From Olivibacter sp. SDN3 (GTDB lineage Bacteria; Bacteroidota; Bacteroidia; Sphingobacteriales; Sphingobacteriaceae): a stretch of 64,000 nt of DNA. Of this stretch, positions 1 to 6,865 are shown piece by piece. Every line of letters starts with the position of its first letter. Position 1 is the stretch's first letter. The DNA lies in assembly GCF_014334135.1 (NCBI RefSeq), contig NZ_CP060497.1, forward strand, positions 124,001-188,000, given 5' to 3'. A program made the translations under genes and the position numbers. A model generated the notes under the pieces. It made no database searches. It had not been told where the DNA came from and was given only the letters and a program-made list of their open reading frames with translations.

Positions 1-303
1 ACGTTTTATCTCTACATAAGGATTATCCACTTCGTTCACCAAGAAATTAACGTTACCTTCTGTCATTGGCCAATAACGGGCTTGAATAGGATGATCGTGC
101 AACATCTGCTGACTACGATTATTCCTGTAAGGGTATTCCCAAATATTTCTAGCTGCGAAATCGTAATCCTTAATATGCTCCACATTCCGTCCCCTATCCA
201 ATAGCAATGTTTTCAGTCCCTTTTCGGTCAGTTCTTTTGCAGCCCAGCCCCCACTTATACCCGATCCAATAACAATTGCGTCATATGCATTATCAGCTAC
301 CAT
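1..303 (-). CDS. GMC-family oxidoreductase, N-terminal part (runs off the window)
   Basis: The first 101 codons of a gene that starts at the ATG at 303 and continues beyond base 1. The N-terminus reads MVADNAYDAIVIGSGISGG, which is the beta-alpha-beta FAD-binding fold with a GxGxxG-type glycine cluster, followed by LLLDRGRN at the end of the second strand. This opening, and the following segment ending WPMTEGNVNF, fits Bacteroidota GMC (glucose-methanol-choline) oxidoreductases, which oxidise sugars or sugar alcohols with FAD. No signal peptide is visible in the translated part. In this phylum such genes often sit beside a gluconate 2-dehydrogenase subunit 3 gene; the upstream neighbour here is unrelated and divergent, and the downstream side is outside the window. 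The substrate cannot be told. Confidence 0.85.
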   Translation of the reverse strand, partial: MVADNAYDAIVIGSGISGGWAAKELTEKGLKTLLLDRGRNVEHIKDYDFAARNIWEYPYRNNRSQQMLHDHPIQARYWPMTEGNVNFLVNEVDNPYVEIKR

Positions 304-613
304 GGTTTTTGTTAATTAGTTTATCTGTTATATTTTAGTAGTTCTCCCAATACCAACGTTTGCATAAATTAACATAACGCTAATAAATCCATCAGCTTCA
401 TTCTTTTTCAGATTGCGATATGTTTATGAACAGTTAGTTGCCGATATGTATCGGTATTTTCAAACTTAGATAAACTTTCGTTTATATACAACTCTCGGTA
501 AGTAAAAAGAATATGTAATGGTAATTTCATTTATGCTATAATATCTATATATTTTTTCACGTTGGTATAACAAATTTTTATCTTGCACGTCTTAATGGTG
601 TTTTGTTTGAAAC
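304..613. other. Divergent intergenic region
   Basis: 310 bases between the divergent oxidoreductase (minus) and phosphoesterase (plus) genes. It is AT-rich and must hold the promoters of both. A TATCTTGC box near 579-586 resembles the TAnnTTTG -7 element, but no -33 box is correctly spaced. No ORF, RNA gene or strong inverted repeat was seen. Confidence 0.5.
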
Positions 614-1831
614 ATGCTGAGTAGAATTCTTTTTATCATTCCCATATGGATCATCGTAGATCTATATTTTTTTCAAGCCTTAAAAAGCGTTGTAGGTCAT
701 TGGCAACTACCTGCTAAACAAACCATTTATTGGGCATACTGGATGTTTGACCTATTGCTCATACTGTTCATCCTATACCTAAGTTTCATTGACTCAAAGA
801 TTATTCCGACACGTTACGGGTTCCTCTTCGTAGGTTTTGTATTTATCTCTATTATCCCAAAGTTATTTGCTTTACCTTTTCTGTTGTTAGAGGATTTGAC
901 CAGGCTAGGAAGTTATATTGTTCATTATAGCTCAGAAAAAACCTATCCAGAACGCCGCAGGTTTATAGGTCAACTTATACTGGGCATCAGTACCATTCCT
1001 TTTGGAGCAATCATATATGGTATGGCCAAAGGAAAATACAATTATAAAGTACATCGTAGCACACTATACTTTAAGGATTTACCCCAGACTTTTGATGGCT
1101 TTACTATTACCCAGCTTTCGGACATCCATTGTGGTAGTTTTACTGATCATACCGCAGTAAAACGGGGTATAGAGCTGGCAAACGCACAAAAAAGCGATTT
1201 AATGGTGTTAACCGGCGACCTTGTTAATAATGAAGCCGAAGAACTAGATGAATGGCAGAGCACTCTTGCCCGATTGAGTGCTCCTTTAGGCGTTTATTCT
1301 GTTTTGGGCAACCATGATTATGGTGATTACATCGCATGGCCATCATCAGACGCTAAGCAAGCTAATCTTAATCGTTTAAAAACCATGCAACGCGAGATGG
1401 GTTTCCGTCTGTTAATGGATGAGCATGTGAAAATTGAAAAAAACGGTCAGTTTTTTAACCTTGTCGGTATTCAGAACTGGGGCAAGAGTTTTGCTCAATA
1501 TGGTGATCTGCACAAATCGATGCAAACCGTCGAAGAGAACACCTTTTCTGTGCTGCTGTCGCATGACCCTACACATTGGGAAGCTCAGGCATTACAACAT
1601 CCCAAACCTATCCATCTCACATTGGCCGGACATACCCATGGTATGCAATTCGGCATTGAGATTCCCGGTTTGAGGTGGAGTCCAGTAAAATACATTTACA
1701 AACAATGGGCAGGCGTCTATAAGATAGGATTTAAATACATCAATGTTAACCGGGGTTTCGGTTTTATCGGTTTCTCCGGTAGAGTCGGGATCTGGCCAGA
1801 AATTTCTGTTATTACTTTACGAAAAGGATAA
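614..1831 (+). CDS. Membrane-anchored metallophosphoesterase (calcineurin-like)
   Basis: A 405-residue protein with three or four hydrophobic segments in about the first 100 residues, then a short linker, then a calcineurin-like phosphoesterase domain from about residue 160. The metal-binding motifs are in the usual order: DIHCG (about 170), GDLVNN (about 200), GNHDYG (about 232), SHDP (about 316) and GHTHG (about 339). This is the YkuE/YaeI-like branch of membrane-tethered phosphoesterases, some of which act on lipid or UDP-sugar phosphoesters. The substrate here is unknown. The ATG at 614 is followed at once by a hydrophobic segment, which supports the start. It is transcribed alone, ahead of the fluoride-controlled CLC gene. 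Confidence 0.9.
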   Translation: MLSRILFIIPIWIIVDLYFFQALKSVVGHWQLPAKQTIYWAYWMFDLLLILFILYLSFIDSKIIPTRYGFLFVGFVFISIIPKLFALPFLLLEDLTRLGSYIVHYSSEKTYPERRRFIGQLILGISTIPFGAIIYGMAKGKYNYKVHRSTLYFKDLPQTFDGFTITQLSDIHCGSFTDHTAVKRGIELANAQKSDLMVLTGDLVNNEAEELDEWQSTLARLSAPLGVYSVLGNHDYGDYIAWPSSDAKQANLNRLKTMQREMGFRLLMDEHVKIEKNGQFFNLVGIQNWGKSFAQYGDLHKSMQTVEENTFSVLLSHDPTHWEAQALQHPKPIHLTLAGHTHGMQFGIEIPGLRWSPVKYIYKQWAGVYKIGFKYINVNRGFGFIGFSGRVGIWPEISVITLRKG

Positions 1832-1961
1832 ATAGGTATAAAATTTCAGACTGAATATTGTGCTTGGATAAAATAACGAACACTTCTAAAAAGCAATTAC
1901 TGATTAAATTTATTTTCATCGGCGTTCGTGAATGTCACGCTTTTTGCCTAAGTTTACCTCA

Positions 1962-2014
1962 CGGAAATGATGCCTTCCGACTGAACCGCCCTAAAAAGCT
2001 GATGGCGTCTACTG
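1962..2014 (+). promoter_or_regulatory. Fluoride riboswitch (crcB motif) upstream of the CLC gene
   Basis: The segment fits the fluoride aptamer. CGGAA (1962-1966) pairs with TTCCG (1975-1979) as stem P1. The loop sequence GATGCC (1969-1974) can pair with GGCGTC (2004-2009) to form the pseudoknot. Between them lie AACCGCC and the nearly invariant GCTGATGG block followed by CTACTG. Laid against the Thermotoga petrophila aptamer as I remember it, the order of elements and most conserved bases agree. The inner P2 stem is weak (only two clear G-C pairs). It lies 66 bases before the CLC start at 2080. Fluoride exporters are the usual targets, so the context agrees. I had no covariance model to run. 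Confidence 0.85.
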
Positions 2015-2025
2015 AATCAATGTAT

Positions 2026-2054
2026 ATAAGCAGCAAATGTGCTTATTGCATTTG
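2026..2054 (+). promoter_or_regulatory. Candidate expression platform: two mutually exclusive hairpins
   Basis: Directly after the aptamer, ATAAGCA (2026-2032) is complementary to TGCTTAT (2040-2046), a 7-bp hairpin. CAAATG (2034-2039), which lies in the loop of that hairpin, is complementary to CATTTG (2049-2054), a 6-bp hairpin whose loop swallows the first hairpin's right arm. Simple nested folding allows only one at a time. Neither is followed by a U-run, so the switch would act on translation or by another route rather than by a classical terminator. This is inferred from base pairing only. Confidence 0.45.
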
Positions 2055-2079
2055 TAGACACTTTATTAGCTTTATTATC

Positions 2080-3384
2080 ATGGCACACAAGTTTCATCAA
2101 TCTTTTGAACAAATTCGCATTTTTAAAAGCCTTGTCCGTTGGACGGTCATTCTTTTACCTGTATCAGTCAGTATAGGTTCTGTAGTTGCCTTCTTTTTAT
2201 GGTTATTAAACGCAGCCACCCATTTTCGTTTTCAGTATCCCTGGCTTCTTTATTTTTTGCCATTAATTGGACTACTTATTCATTTTATCTACAAGTTTTG
2301 TGGTAAAACTTCCGAAAAAGGAAACAACCTCATTCTCGAAGAGGTTCATACACCTGGAGAAGGCATACCTAAGAGAATGGCACCAATCGTATTGGCAAGC
2401 ACGGTGCTCACCCATCTTTTCGGTGGATCAGCGGGCCGCGAGGGCACCGCCGTGCAGATCGGAGGGAGTCTCGCTCAAATGTTCAGTAAATGGTTTAAGT
2501 TAAACGCTCAAGAAACCTCTATATTATTGACTGCGGGGATAGCCGCCGGTTTTGGAGCCGTTTTCGGGACACCTTTAACTGGTGCCATCTTTGCACTAGA
2601 GGTGCTCGCCATTGGTAGGATACAGTATTACGCAGTTTTTCCCTGTCTGGTAGCGAGTTTAGTTGGTGATCTGACAGTATCTGCATGGCAGATACACCAT
2701 ACCACTTACCGAATAGATACACTCGACATACCCAATTTATTCGAAACTTACTTTTCCTTAAACATATTACTTATGGTAAAGGTAGTGGTCGCTTCCATTG
2801 CTTTTGGTTTAGCAAGCCTATTGTTTGCACAATTAATCCATCGCTTGAGAAAATTTTTTCTAAACTTTATTTCACACACTTGGCTTATTCCTATTATTGG
2901 AGGTATAGTGATTATACTACTAACGGTTATTTTAGGGAAACCAGATTACCTTGGTTTAGGGGTGGATACAATATATCCTGGAGCAACCACAATTCCATCG
3001 GCTTTTACGGCGGGTGGAGCAGATACCTGGAGCTGGCTTTGGAAAACTATTTACACCGCCTTTACGCTTAGTACAGGCTTTAAAGGTGGAGAAGTTACCC
3101 CGCTATTTTATATCGGCGCTACTTTCGGTAATGTCTTGTCTATATTACTGAATGCACCTGTTAGCCTTTTCGCTGCATTGGGCTTTATTGCCGTTTTCGC
3201 AGGTGCTACGAATACACCGTTGGCATGCACCATCATGGGCGTCGAACTTTTTGGGGGGGAGTATCTGATTTACTTTGCCATTGCCTGTTATACCGCTTAT
3301 TTTTTTAGTGGGCATTGTGGTATTTATAGTGCGCAAAAAACAGCCATACCGAAAGGGAAGCCCTATCATCGAGAAATTGATTAA
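2080..3384 (+). CDS. CLC-family chloride/fluoride channel or antiporter (CLC-F candidate)
   Basis: A 434-residue polytopic protein of the CLC family. The selectivity motifs are visible: GEGIP (about residue 92), GREGT (about 119, carrying the gating glutamate), GFGAVFGTPLTG (about 157) and GGEVTP (about 335). GREGT in place of GKEGP is a feature I associate with the fluoride/proton antiporter branch. I chose ATG 2080 (MAHKFHQSF). A longer open frame from 1858 would place the riboswitch inside the coding region and adds a stretch with no CLC similarity. The upstream fluoride aptamer indicates that the gene is induced by fluoride and that the protein exports F-. Chloride transport is the alternative. 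Confidence 0.9.
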   Translation: MAHKFHQSFEQIRIFKSLVRWTVILLPVSVSIGSVVAFFLWLLNAATHFRFQYPWLLYFLPLIGLLIHFIYKFCGKTSEKGNNLILEEVHTPGEGIPKRMAPIVLASTVLTHLFGGSAGREGTAVQIGGSLAQMFSKWFKLNAQETSILLTAGIAAGFGAVFGTPLTGAIFALEVLAIGRIQYYAVFPCLVASLVGDLTVSAWQIHHTTYRIDTLDIPNLFETYFSLNILLMVKVVVASIAFGLASLLFAQLIHRLRKFFLNFISHTWLIPIIGGIVIILLTVILGKPDYLGLGVDTIYPGATTIPSAFTAGGADTWSWLWKTIYTAFTLSTGFKGGEVTPLFYIGATFGNVLSILLNAPVSLFAALGFIAVFAGATNTPLACTIMGVELFGGEYLIYFAIACYTAYFFSGHCGIYSAQKTAIPKGKPYHREID

Positions 3385-3405
3385 AACAAATGTAGGAGAG
3401 GAATG

Positions 3406-4191
3406 CTAAGTGCAACTATTCCTAATGTAACACTCTTCATATTCGCCAACCACTTCAAAACCCATTTTTTTATAACACTTGATTGCTGCGTGGTTATCTG
3501 ATTTCACATTTAATCCGATAAAATTAACACTTCTATTTAATTCTGCACAAAGTTTTGATACTAGCTTCGTTCCTATTTGCTGCCCTCGGTGATCTGGATG
3601 CGTTGCGATATTACCCAGGGCAGCTACCTTAAATTCAGCTGAATATACATGAACACCTGCAAGCCCCACTAATTTATTGTCGAGAAAATATCCAAAATAC
3701 TTTTCCGTTTCCATCATTCGCTCATCAAACCAATTATCTGGATAAGCTATTGCATAAAAATTCCGAATTAACGACAGCTCATTTACTGTTAATCGCCTGA
3801 TATTTTCATCCACTATTGTTAGCGCTTCTTTCTTTAATAACATTTTATAATGGAATCCATAATATTCAATTACATGCTTCCTGCCAAACACATCGATTAA
3901 ATCAGGGCTGAGATGTGCCAAAAATTTGCCCGGAAGATTCGATTTAATCCGTTTCAATAATTCAACAGCATAATCTGCGTTATTTTCGTAAAACGTTAAA
4001 AGTGTTGGTATTTGCATACCGGTGTACAGCAAAGCGATAGATAGGATATCGTTATTCTTCACTAGGCCATACCAAATGGTTTTTGACCAGAAAAATTCAT
4101 CCAAATCACCAATACAATATATTTGAATGGCTGTATTTTTCTTTAAAAAATTTAATATAGGTTTTTTGTTATGTAAGATCTGAATTTCCAC
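3406..4191 (-). CDS. GNAT-family N-acetyltransferase
   Basis: A 261-residue protein with a C-terminal GNAT domain. The acetyl-CoA-binding motif A is seen as the strand VAALGNIATHPDHRGQQIGT (about residues 188-207), with the R/QxxGxG loop RGQQIG, followed by a helix and the NVKSDNHAAIKCYKKMGF motif B end. The N-terminal 130 residues look like the extra N-terminal GNAT-like half found in two-domain members. The only start that uses the full fold is GTG at 4191 (MEIQILHN). It converges on the CLC gene with a 21-base gap and is separate from the GH140-like gene upstream. The substrate is unknown. Confidence 0.85.
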   Translation of the reverse strand: MEIQILHNKKPILNFLKKNTAIQIYCIGDLDEFFWSKTIWYGLVKNNDILSIALLYTGMQIPTLLTFYENNADYAVELLKRIKSNLPGKFLAHLSPDLIDVFGRKHVIEYYGFHYKMLLKKEALTIVDENIRRLTVNELSLIRNFYAIAYPDNWFDERMMETEKYFGYFLDNKLVGLAGVHVYSAEFKVAALGNIATHPDHRGQQIGTKLVSKLCAELNRSVNFIGLNVKSDNHAAIKCYKKMGFEVVGEYEECYIRNSCT

Positions 4192-4349
4192 TGAATATTA
4201 GCAGTTTTTTATATGTGTACAGTTTATCTCAACTTCTCAATGAGGTGTTTTAACTAGTGCCATCGACAAATATAATCCTATTCAAACTTAAACAAACCTG
4301 TCTTTACAGACAAAAGACAAAAGGTATGTCGAACAACATTCGTGTTTAT

Positions 4350-5750
4350 TCACTTCCCTGGGGGGGCATACTTTTTTTCGGCATCATCAATAACCAATAC
4401 CCAATCATTTCCTTCCCCTTCGGTTGGTGAGGTAAAAGCCATCCTATTCAACCGGTTCGCAGTTCCAATTTTCGCTATCTCTCCATTTTTCGGATTATAC
4501 CACCAGGTTGTAATCTGTTTAGCCTTCGTGAAAGAAGTATTGACTTCTACCGTTCGGCCAATTGGTAGATAGATCATTGCATAACCATTTTCATCTCCCC
4601 GAAAAGCCTCTATATGTGTAGCATTTTCTCCTTTATCGCCCGCAACAATGGTGGAGTCGGGCACTCGCTTTTGCATCGGTCGCGATTCCATTAAATTTCG
4701 TAAATAACCTACTTGGAAAGCACCTGGACGATCCATTGCATTCCTCCAACCCCGATCGGCAAAATTAATAACCTCCTCCCGATCTCCCATAAATTGCCAA
4801 ATGGCGTGATGCCCATAAGTGACACCACAAGCGCCGGCAAATACAGAACGGTAACACTGTTTTCTAACATCATAGTCGCGGAAGTACCCATTATCGGGAT
4901 TCCATTTCGGCCAAGGGTTTACGGGATGATCTTCATAATTTGGCTCGGCATCTAGGGTAGGTTTTGAAGGATGCTTTTCTCTGTCATACTTTACGGTTTC
5001 CCAATTAGCTACATCTCGCCCACTTCCATGGCCTGATTGGAACATGTTTAAACCCAGCCATTTTTCCTCATGAAACCACTGAGAAGTAGAAATATTCCCT
5101 CCAGATGGATGATAGGTTATCAAGCAGCTGTCTTTAGTAGCTTCACTAATACCCCTTGCCATCGCTCTCCATAGTGAACGCCAGTCACCCTTATCGGCAA
5201 TTGCAGGCCTATCACCCCCCAATATCCAGATAATGTTCTTATAAATTTTATAACGCTCTCCTAGCCATGCCCCATAGTGATATGCGTTTACCGTGTCAAA
5301 AACTACCGGTCCGACACCCCAATCAGGCGTTACCTTATCTCCCCATGTAGGCAGTAATCCTACAAACATATTCCGGTCTCCCGCCATTTCTATCGTGCTA
5401 TCGATTATCGCAAAATATCGGTCGTTCGGCTTTGTTGGATCATCATTTTTGAAAGGAGTTTCTCCATATCTATTCGGCACATGTAGTCCATCAAATTCGG
5501 CCAAGGCGACAGCTTGAATAACAGTGAACCCTTTCGCCGAACGATTATCAAGGTATTCTCTTATTTCTGCTAAGTTAAGGCGATGAAACAATTCCCAGCC
5601 GGTATCTCCAAGCCAAAAAAAGGGGCTACCATCTTCATACTGGAGATCGTGTCCATTTGGCACAATTCGCATCTTCTTTTTATCTAAATCTTGTGCGATA
5701 AGCACGGCATGCGCCAAAAAGCTAAACGTAATTAAGATGAATTGTTTCAT
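4350..5750 (-). CDS. GH140-like glycoside hydrolase (DUF4038, apiosidase-like), exported
   Basis: A 466-residue protein with a signal peptide (first 19 residues, ending LIAQ). The catalytic barrel of the DUF4038/GH140 family follows, starting at [18 protein letters not shown]. The ILGGDRP motif (Asp about 178) and DAEPNYED (Glu about 265) fit the general acid and nucleophile positions of the family. The C-terminal 90 residues match the small beta-sandwich usually annotated as a putative collagen-binding domain of a collagenase. Characterised members are endo-apiosidases that act on pectic rhamnogalacturonan II side chains. The gene stands alone here, not next to a SusCD pair. A run of seven C residues lies five codons before the stop and would only affect the last few residues if it slipped. 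Confidence 0.85.
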   Translation of the reverse strand: MKQFILITFSFLAHAVLIAQDLDKKKMRIVPNGHDLQYEDGSPFFWLGDTGWELFHRLNLAEIREYLDNRSAKGFTVIQAVALAEFDGLHVPNRYGETPFKNDDPTKPNDRYFAIIDSTIEMAGDRNMFVGLLPTWGDKVTPDWGVGPVVFDTVNAYHYGAWLGERYKIYKNIIWILGGDRPAIADKGDWRSLWRAMARGISEATKDSCLITYHPSGGNISTSQWFHEEKWLGLNMFQSGHGSGRDVANWETVKYDREKHPSKPTLDAEPNYEDHPVNPWPKWNPDNGYFRDYDVRKQCYRSVFAGACGVTYGHHAIWQFMGDREEVINFADRGWRNAMDRPGAFQVGYLRNLMESRPMQKRVPDSTIVAGDKGENATHIEAFRGDENGYAMIYLPIGRTVEVNTSFTKAKQITTWWYNPKNGEIAKIGTANRLNRMAFTSPTEGEGNDWVLVIDDAEKKYAPPGK

Positions 5751-6058
5751 TTTTAAGTAGTATTGTTGATGAATATTTCTTCATTATTTAATTTCGTATT
5801 AAAATAAGCATTTATTTTTAACAGTCTACATAGCTCACATAAAGAGTAAACACATTTTAATACCCATTTTAGTCAACACACGTTGTCTTATTTAAAAAAT
5901 ATGTAATTAAACCTCTTTTTAAGATATTGCCGAGATTTTTCATCTCACGGTTATGTTCAAGATATCACTTTGAAACATGTCAACAAAAAAGTCAAGCTGA
6001 CGAGGGACGATGGAGCGCTATATGTGCATATTAATGCAACGTAGCTTAATCAGCATGC
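5751..6058. other. Apparently decayed intergenic DNA
   Basis: 308 bases between the GH140-like gene start and the Crp remnant. The first 130 bases are AT-rich and probably contain the GH140-like promoter. On the plus strand a short open stretch ending at 6043 (including KVKLTRDDGALYVHIN, then stop) resembles the C-terminal beta-strands of some glycoside hydrolases, but it is too short to assign. Confidence 0.3.
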
Positions 6059-6239
6059 ATGCAGAAACGCATCACCTGCACGTTAAGCGCTACAGCGAAA
6101 GAGCGCTACCATAGATTTCTAGCGGATCAACTCAGTATCGTTCAAGGGGTGCCACAACATATGCTAGCTTCCTTTTTTGGGGATAACGCCGGAAACACTG
6201 AGCGGAGTGAGAAAACAAATAATCACCTGGAACCTATAA
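6059..6239 (+). pseudogene. Remnant of a Crp/Fnr-type regulator (HTH end only, frameshifted)
   Basis: The reading frame from 6059 gives AKERYHRFLADQLSIVQG followed by VPQHMLASFFG. This is the helix and first HTH helix of Bacteroidota Crp/Fnr proteins. At the GGGG run (6179-6182) the frame is lost. Dropping one G continues as ITPETLSGVRKQII and stops at 6237-6239, which completes the expected recognition helix. The N-terminal cyclic-nucleotide-binding domain is missing: a stop lies just upstream and the preceding DNA does not encode it. It is therefore a truncated and frameshifted gene relic. A sequencing error could explain the single base but not the missing N-terminus. Confidence 0.7.
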
Positions 6240-6528
6240 CAAATATCTTGATCTATATCAATGGAAACGATCTTCGGTGCCTTAAATTCGTAATGTAATT
6301 ACATGCGAAGGATAAAGATGATAAAAACAAAGGTAGCTTAATCCCGTTGGTACTGTGGGTAACGATATGGGTGCTCTGAAACAGATCGCAATCTTATTCA
6401 AGGCAATTACTAAATTCAACAAATAGCGTTCTTCTATGATTACGAAGTAGGTGGTTCATCGACGCTTCTACAGCATAAATAAGGTTCTCAAACATATGTA
6501 TTTCTTTACAGATGGTTATAAAAACACT
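6240..6528. other. Non-coding stretch downstream of the Crp remnant
   Basis: About 290 bases with no convincing ORF on either strand. All frames are interrupted within 40-70 codons and none resembles a protein I know. It is probably the decayed continuation of the lost locus. Confidence 0.3.
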
Positions 6529-6559
6529 GCCTGTTGCAGATGATGTACATGCAACAGGC
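6529..6559 (-). terminator. Rho-independent terminator after the HMA-like gene
   Basis: A perfect 10-bp stem (GCCTGTTGCA at 6529-6538 with TGCAACAGGC at 6550-6559). Read on the minus strand it is followed by AGTGTTTTTAT. It sits 25 bases beyond the stop of the small gene at 6584 and ends the Kef/HMA unit. Confidence 0.75.
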
Positions 6560-6583
6560 GTTTCCCAATAACCCTAGTATGTG

Positions 6584-6805
6584 CTAACCCTCTTCGTAGA
6601 GCCTGACAGCATTAACTCCGGCAAACTGAAGACTTTTCACAATATCCGACGCGCACAATCCAATTCCTTCAACAATCAGTAAATTATAAATAGAATCAAA
6701 GTCTACAGTCCATCGTTTTAAACCACTCACTTCTTTTAACAGTATGCCTATTCGCTCTATGCTTGATGGAGTTGTTAAACTCGTCTTAAATTTTAAAGTT
6801 TCCAT
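6584..6805 (-). CDS. Small HMA-like (ferredoxin-fold) protein lacking the CxxC metal site
   Basis: A 73-residue protein with the beta-alpha-beta-beta-alpha-beta pattern of heavy-metal-associated domains: METLKFKTSL, then a helix SSIERIGILLKEV, strands WTVDFDSIYNLLIVEG, a helix SASDIVKSLQ-like segment and AVRLYEEG. The loop that carries CxxC in copper chaperones reads TSLTTPSS, so no cysteine is available to bind metal. The only cysteine is further along in GLCASD. It follows the Kef-type antiporter by 60 bases on the same strand and is probably cotranscribed. It may be a regulatory or structural ferredoxin-fold domain rather than a metal carrier. The function is unknown. Confidence 0.7.
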   Translation of the reverse strand: METLKFKTSLTTPSSIERIGILLKEVSGLKRWTVDFDSIYNLLIVEGIGLCASDIVKSLQFAGVNAVRLYEEG

Positions 6806-6865
6806 AAGATTATAAGTTTTACTGTATACAATATATTTATTCTAAAGCCACATGTATTATCTATA

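Noticed and set aside
1858-2079. In-frame N-terminal extension of the CLC protein
   Set aside because: The extension coincides with the riboswitch and its hairpins and has no CLC-like sequence.
4354-4375. C7 and A7 runs (minus strand) near the end of the GH140-like gene as a phase-variation site
   Set aside because: Slippage would alter only the last few residues after a complete domain, so an on/off switch is not plausible.
6299-6528. Transposase or integrase remnant beside the Crp relic
   Set aside because: No frame gave a recognisable DDE or tyrosine-recombinase segment, and no flanking inverted repeats were found.
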